A DNA stretch of 9,235 nt from assembly GCA_035476635.1 (NCBI GenBank), contig DATILI010000269.1, positions 1-9,235 on the forward strand. Direction: 5' to 3'. Of the stretch, positions 8,009 to 9,235 are shown one piece after another. The DNA is from DATILI01 sp035476635. Lineage in GTDB: Bacteria > Pseudomonadota > Gammaproteobacteria > Burkholderiales > Burkholderiaceae_C. The translations under genes were made by a program, and so were the position numbers. Position 1 is the stretch's first letter. Every line of letters begins with the position of its first letter. The notes under the pieces were generated by a model, which saw only the letters and a list, made by a program, of their open reading frames with translations, made no database searches and had not been told where the DNA came from.

Positions 8009-9235
8009 ATGACCGACCCCATCACCGAATTCATCGCCGACCACCAGCTCGACCAGATGCGCATCGCCGGCCGCAAGGTCGGAGGCGGGCGCAGCGGCGA
8101 GAGGGTGATCCAGGTCTTCAACCCCTACACCGGGCAAGGCATCGGCAGCATTCCCAAGGCCACGCTGGAAGAAGTGCGCGAAGCCTTTGCCGCGGCCCAT
8201 GCCTGCCAGCCCAAGCTCACGCGCTACGAGCGCGCCGCGATCCTGAACAAGGCGGCGGAAATCATCCGCAGCCGGATCGACGAAATCGCCAGGCTCATCA
8301 CGGCCGAAGCCGGCTTGTGCATCAAGGACGCGATCTATGAAGCGGGCCGCGTCAGCGATGTGCTGCTGTTCGGCGCCAACGAAGTGCTCAAGGACGACGG
8401 CCAGATCTTCAGCTGCGACCTCACCCACCACGGCAAGAAGCGGCGCGTCTACACGCAGCGCTCGCCGCTGCTGGGTGTGATCACCGCCATCACGCCGTTC
8501 AACCACCCGATGAACCAGGTGGCGCACAAGGTCGTGCCGTCGATCGCCACCAACAACCGCATGGTGCTCAAGCCATCGGAGAAGGTACCGTTCTCGGCCA
8601 TTCTCTTCGCCGACATTCTTTATGAAGCGGGGCTACCGCCCGAAGCCTTGAGCGTGGTCACGGGCGACCCGCGCGAGATCGCTGATGAACTGATCACCAA
8701 CGCGCAGGTCGACCTGGTGACGTTCACCGGCGGCGTGGCGATCGGCAAGGCCATCGCCAGCAAGGCCGGCTACCGCCGCATGGTGCTGGAGCTCGGCGGC
8801 AACGATCCCATCATCGTGATGGAGGACGCCGATCTTGACGAAGCATCCACCCTGGCGGTGCAGGGTTCGTACAAGAACTCGGGCCAGCGCTGCACCGCGG
8901 TCAAGCGCATGCTGGTGCACGAAGCCGTGGCGAACCGCTTTGTCGAGCAGGTGGTGGAGAAAACCCGCGCCTGGAAGCACGGCGACCCGACAGACCCGTC
9001 CAACGACATGGGCACCGTGATCGACGAGACGGCCGCCATGCTGTTCGAGGCGCGCGTCAACGAAGCCGTACAGCAGGGTGCGAAGCTGCTGGTCGGCAAC
9101 CAGCGCCGCGGCGCACTGTATGCGCCGACCGTGCTCGACCAGGTCTCGCCACGGATGACCGTGGCCCACGAGGAAACCTTCGGCCCGGTTTCTCCCATCA
9201 TCCGCTTCAAGGACATCGACGAAGCCATCCGCATT
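8009..9235 (+). CDS. phnY: Phosphonoacetaldehyde dehydrogenase (NAD+), 3' end beyond window
   Basis: Aldehyde-dehydrogenase-superfamily enzyme; the frame stays open from the ATG at 8009 to the right edge, giving 409 residues of an expected 470-490. It oxidises phosphonoacetaldehyde to phosphonoacetate, the substrate of the upstream PhnA. Catalytic residues are in place: N165 in TPFNHP, K188 in LKPSE, the cofactor-binding FTGG (239-242), E261 in LELGGNDP, and the nucleophile C295 in SGQRCTAVK. R294 and K299 flank the cysteine in the same spacing as the phosphonate-binding Arg and Lys described for Sinorhizobium meliloti PhnY, which supports this substrate over ordinary aldehydes. EETFGPV (388-394) marks the C-terminal part. 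The ribosome site GTGAGG lies eight bases before the ATG. This is the dehydrogenase PhnY, not the unrelated dioxygenase of the same name (PhnY*). Confidence 0.92.
   Translation, partial: MTDPITEFIADHQLDQMRIAGRKVGGGRSGERVIQVFNPYTGQGIGSIPKATLEEVREAFAAAHACQPKLTRYERAAILNKAAEIIRSRIDEIARLITAEAGLCIKDAIYEAGRVSDVLLFGANEVLKDDGQIFSCDLTHHGKKRRVYTQRSPLLGVITAITPFNHPMNQVAHKVVPSIATNNRMVLKPSEKVPFSAILFADILYEAGLPPEALSVVTGDPREIADELITNAQVDLVTFTGGVAIGKAIASKAGYRRMVLELGGNDPIIVMEDADLDEASTLAVQGSYKNSGQRCTAVKRMLVHEAVANRFVEQVVEKTRAWKHGDPTDPSNDMGTVIDETAAMLFEARVNEAVQQGAKLLVGNQRRGALYAPTVLDQVSPRMTVAHEETFGPVSPIIRFKDIDEAIRI

Noticed and set aside
6611..8527. Long minus-strand open frame (about 638 codons) opposite phnA and phnY
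   Set aside because: The translation is rich in His, Arg, Asp and Ala without any motif, while the plus strand carries complete catalytic signatures of PhnA and PhnY across the same bases.

Overview
The window is a 2-aminoethylphosphonate (AEP, ciliatine) uptake and degradation locus from a high-GC bacterium. The codon use (strong G/C third positions) and gene repertoire suggest a betaproteobacterium of the Burkholderiales, perhaps Comamonadaceae such as Variovorax, Polaromonas or Acidovorax. This placement is inference, because there is no rRNA or other taxonomic marker in the window.

Layout: two divergent transcription units leave a 174-bp AT-rich intergenic region (5854-6027). The leftward (minus-strand) unit runs: periplasmic AEP-binding protein (4816-5853), ABC ATPase (3730-4800), fused double-domain permease (1995-3728), AEP:pyruvate transaminase PhnW (860-1978), and a glutamine-synthetase-family enzyme that starts at 836 and runs off the left edge. 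Gaps between these genes are 1-23 nt. The rightward (plus-strand) unit runs: a GntR/FCD-family regulator (about 6028/6037-6774), phosphonoacetate hydrolase PhnA (6761-7975, GTG start, 14-nt overlap with the regulator), and phosphonoacetaldehyde dehydrogenase PhnY (from 8009, off the right edge).

How it works together: the ABC system brings AEP into the cell. PhnW moves its amino group to pyruvate, giving alanine and phosphonoacetaldehyde. PhnY oxidises the aldehyde with NAD+ to phosphonoacetate. PhnA hydrolyses the C-P bond to acetate and phosphate. This is the PhnW-PhnY-PhnA route; no phosphonatase (PhnX) and no C-P lyase genes are seen here. The GntR/FCD protein probably controls both arms from the shared intergenic region, which holds two back-to-back consensus -35 hexamers and a perfect 5-2-5 palindrome overlapping one of them.

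The least explained element is the glutamine-synthetase-like gene, which is the fifth gene of the uptake/transaminase operon. The core pathway does not need it, so it may be an amine-modifying (gamma-glutamylating) enzyme. The second unusual point is the regulator's promoter, whose extended -10 overlaps the first possible start codon. This points to a leaderless mRNA beginning at the ATG at 6037. I saw no insertion sequences, CRISPR arrays, tRNA or rRNA genes, or convincing terminators.
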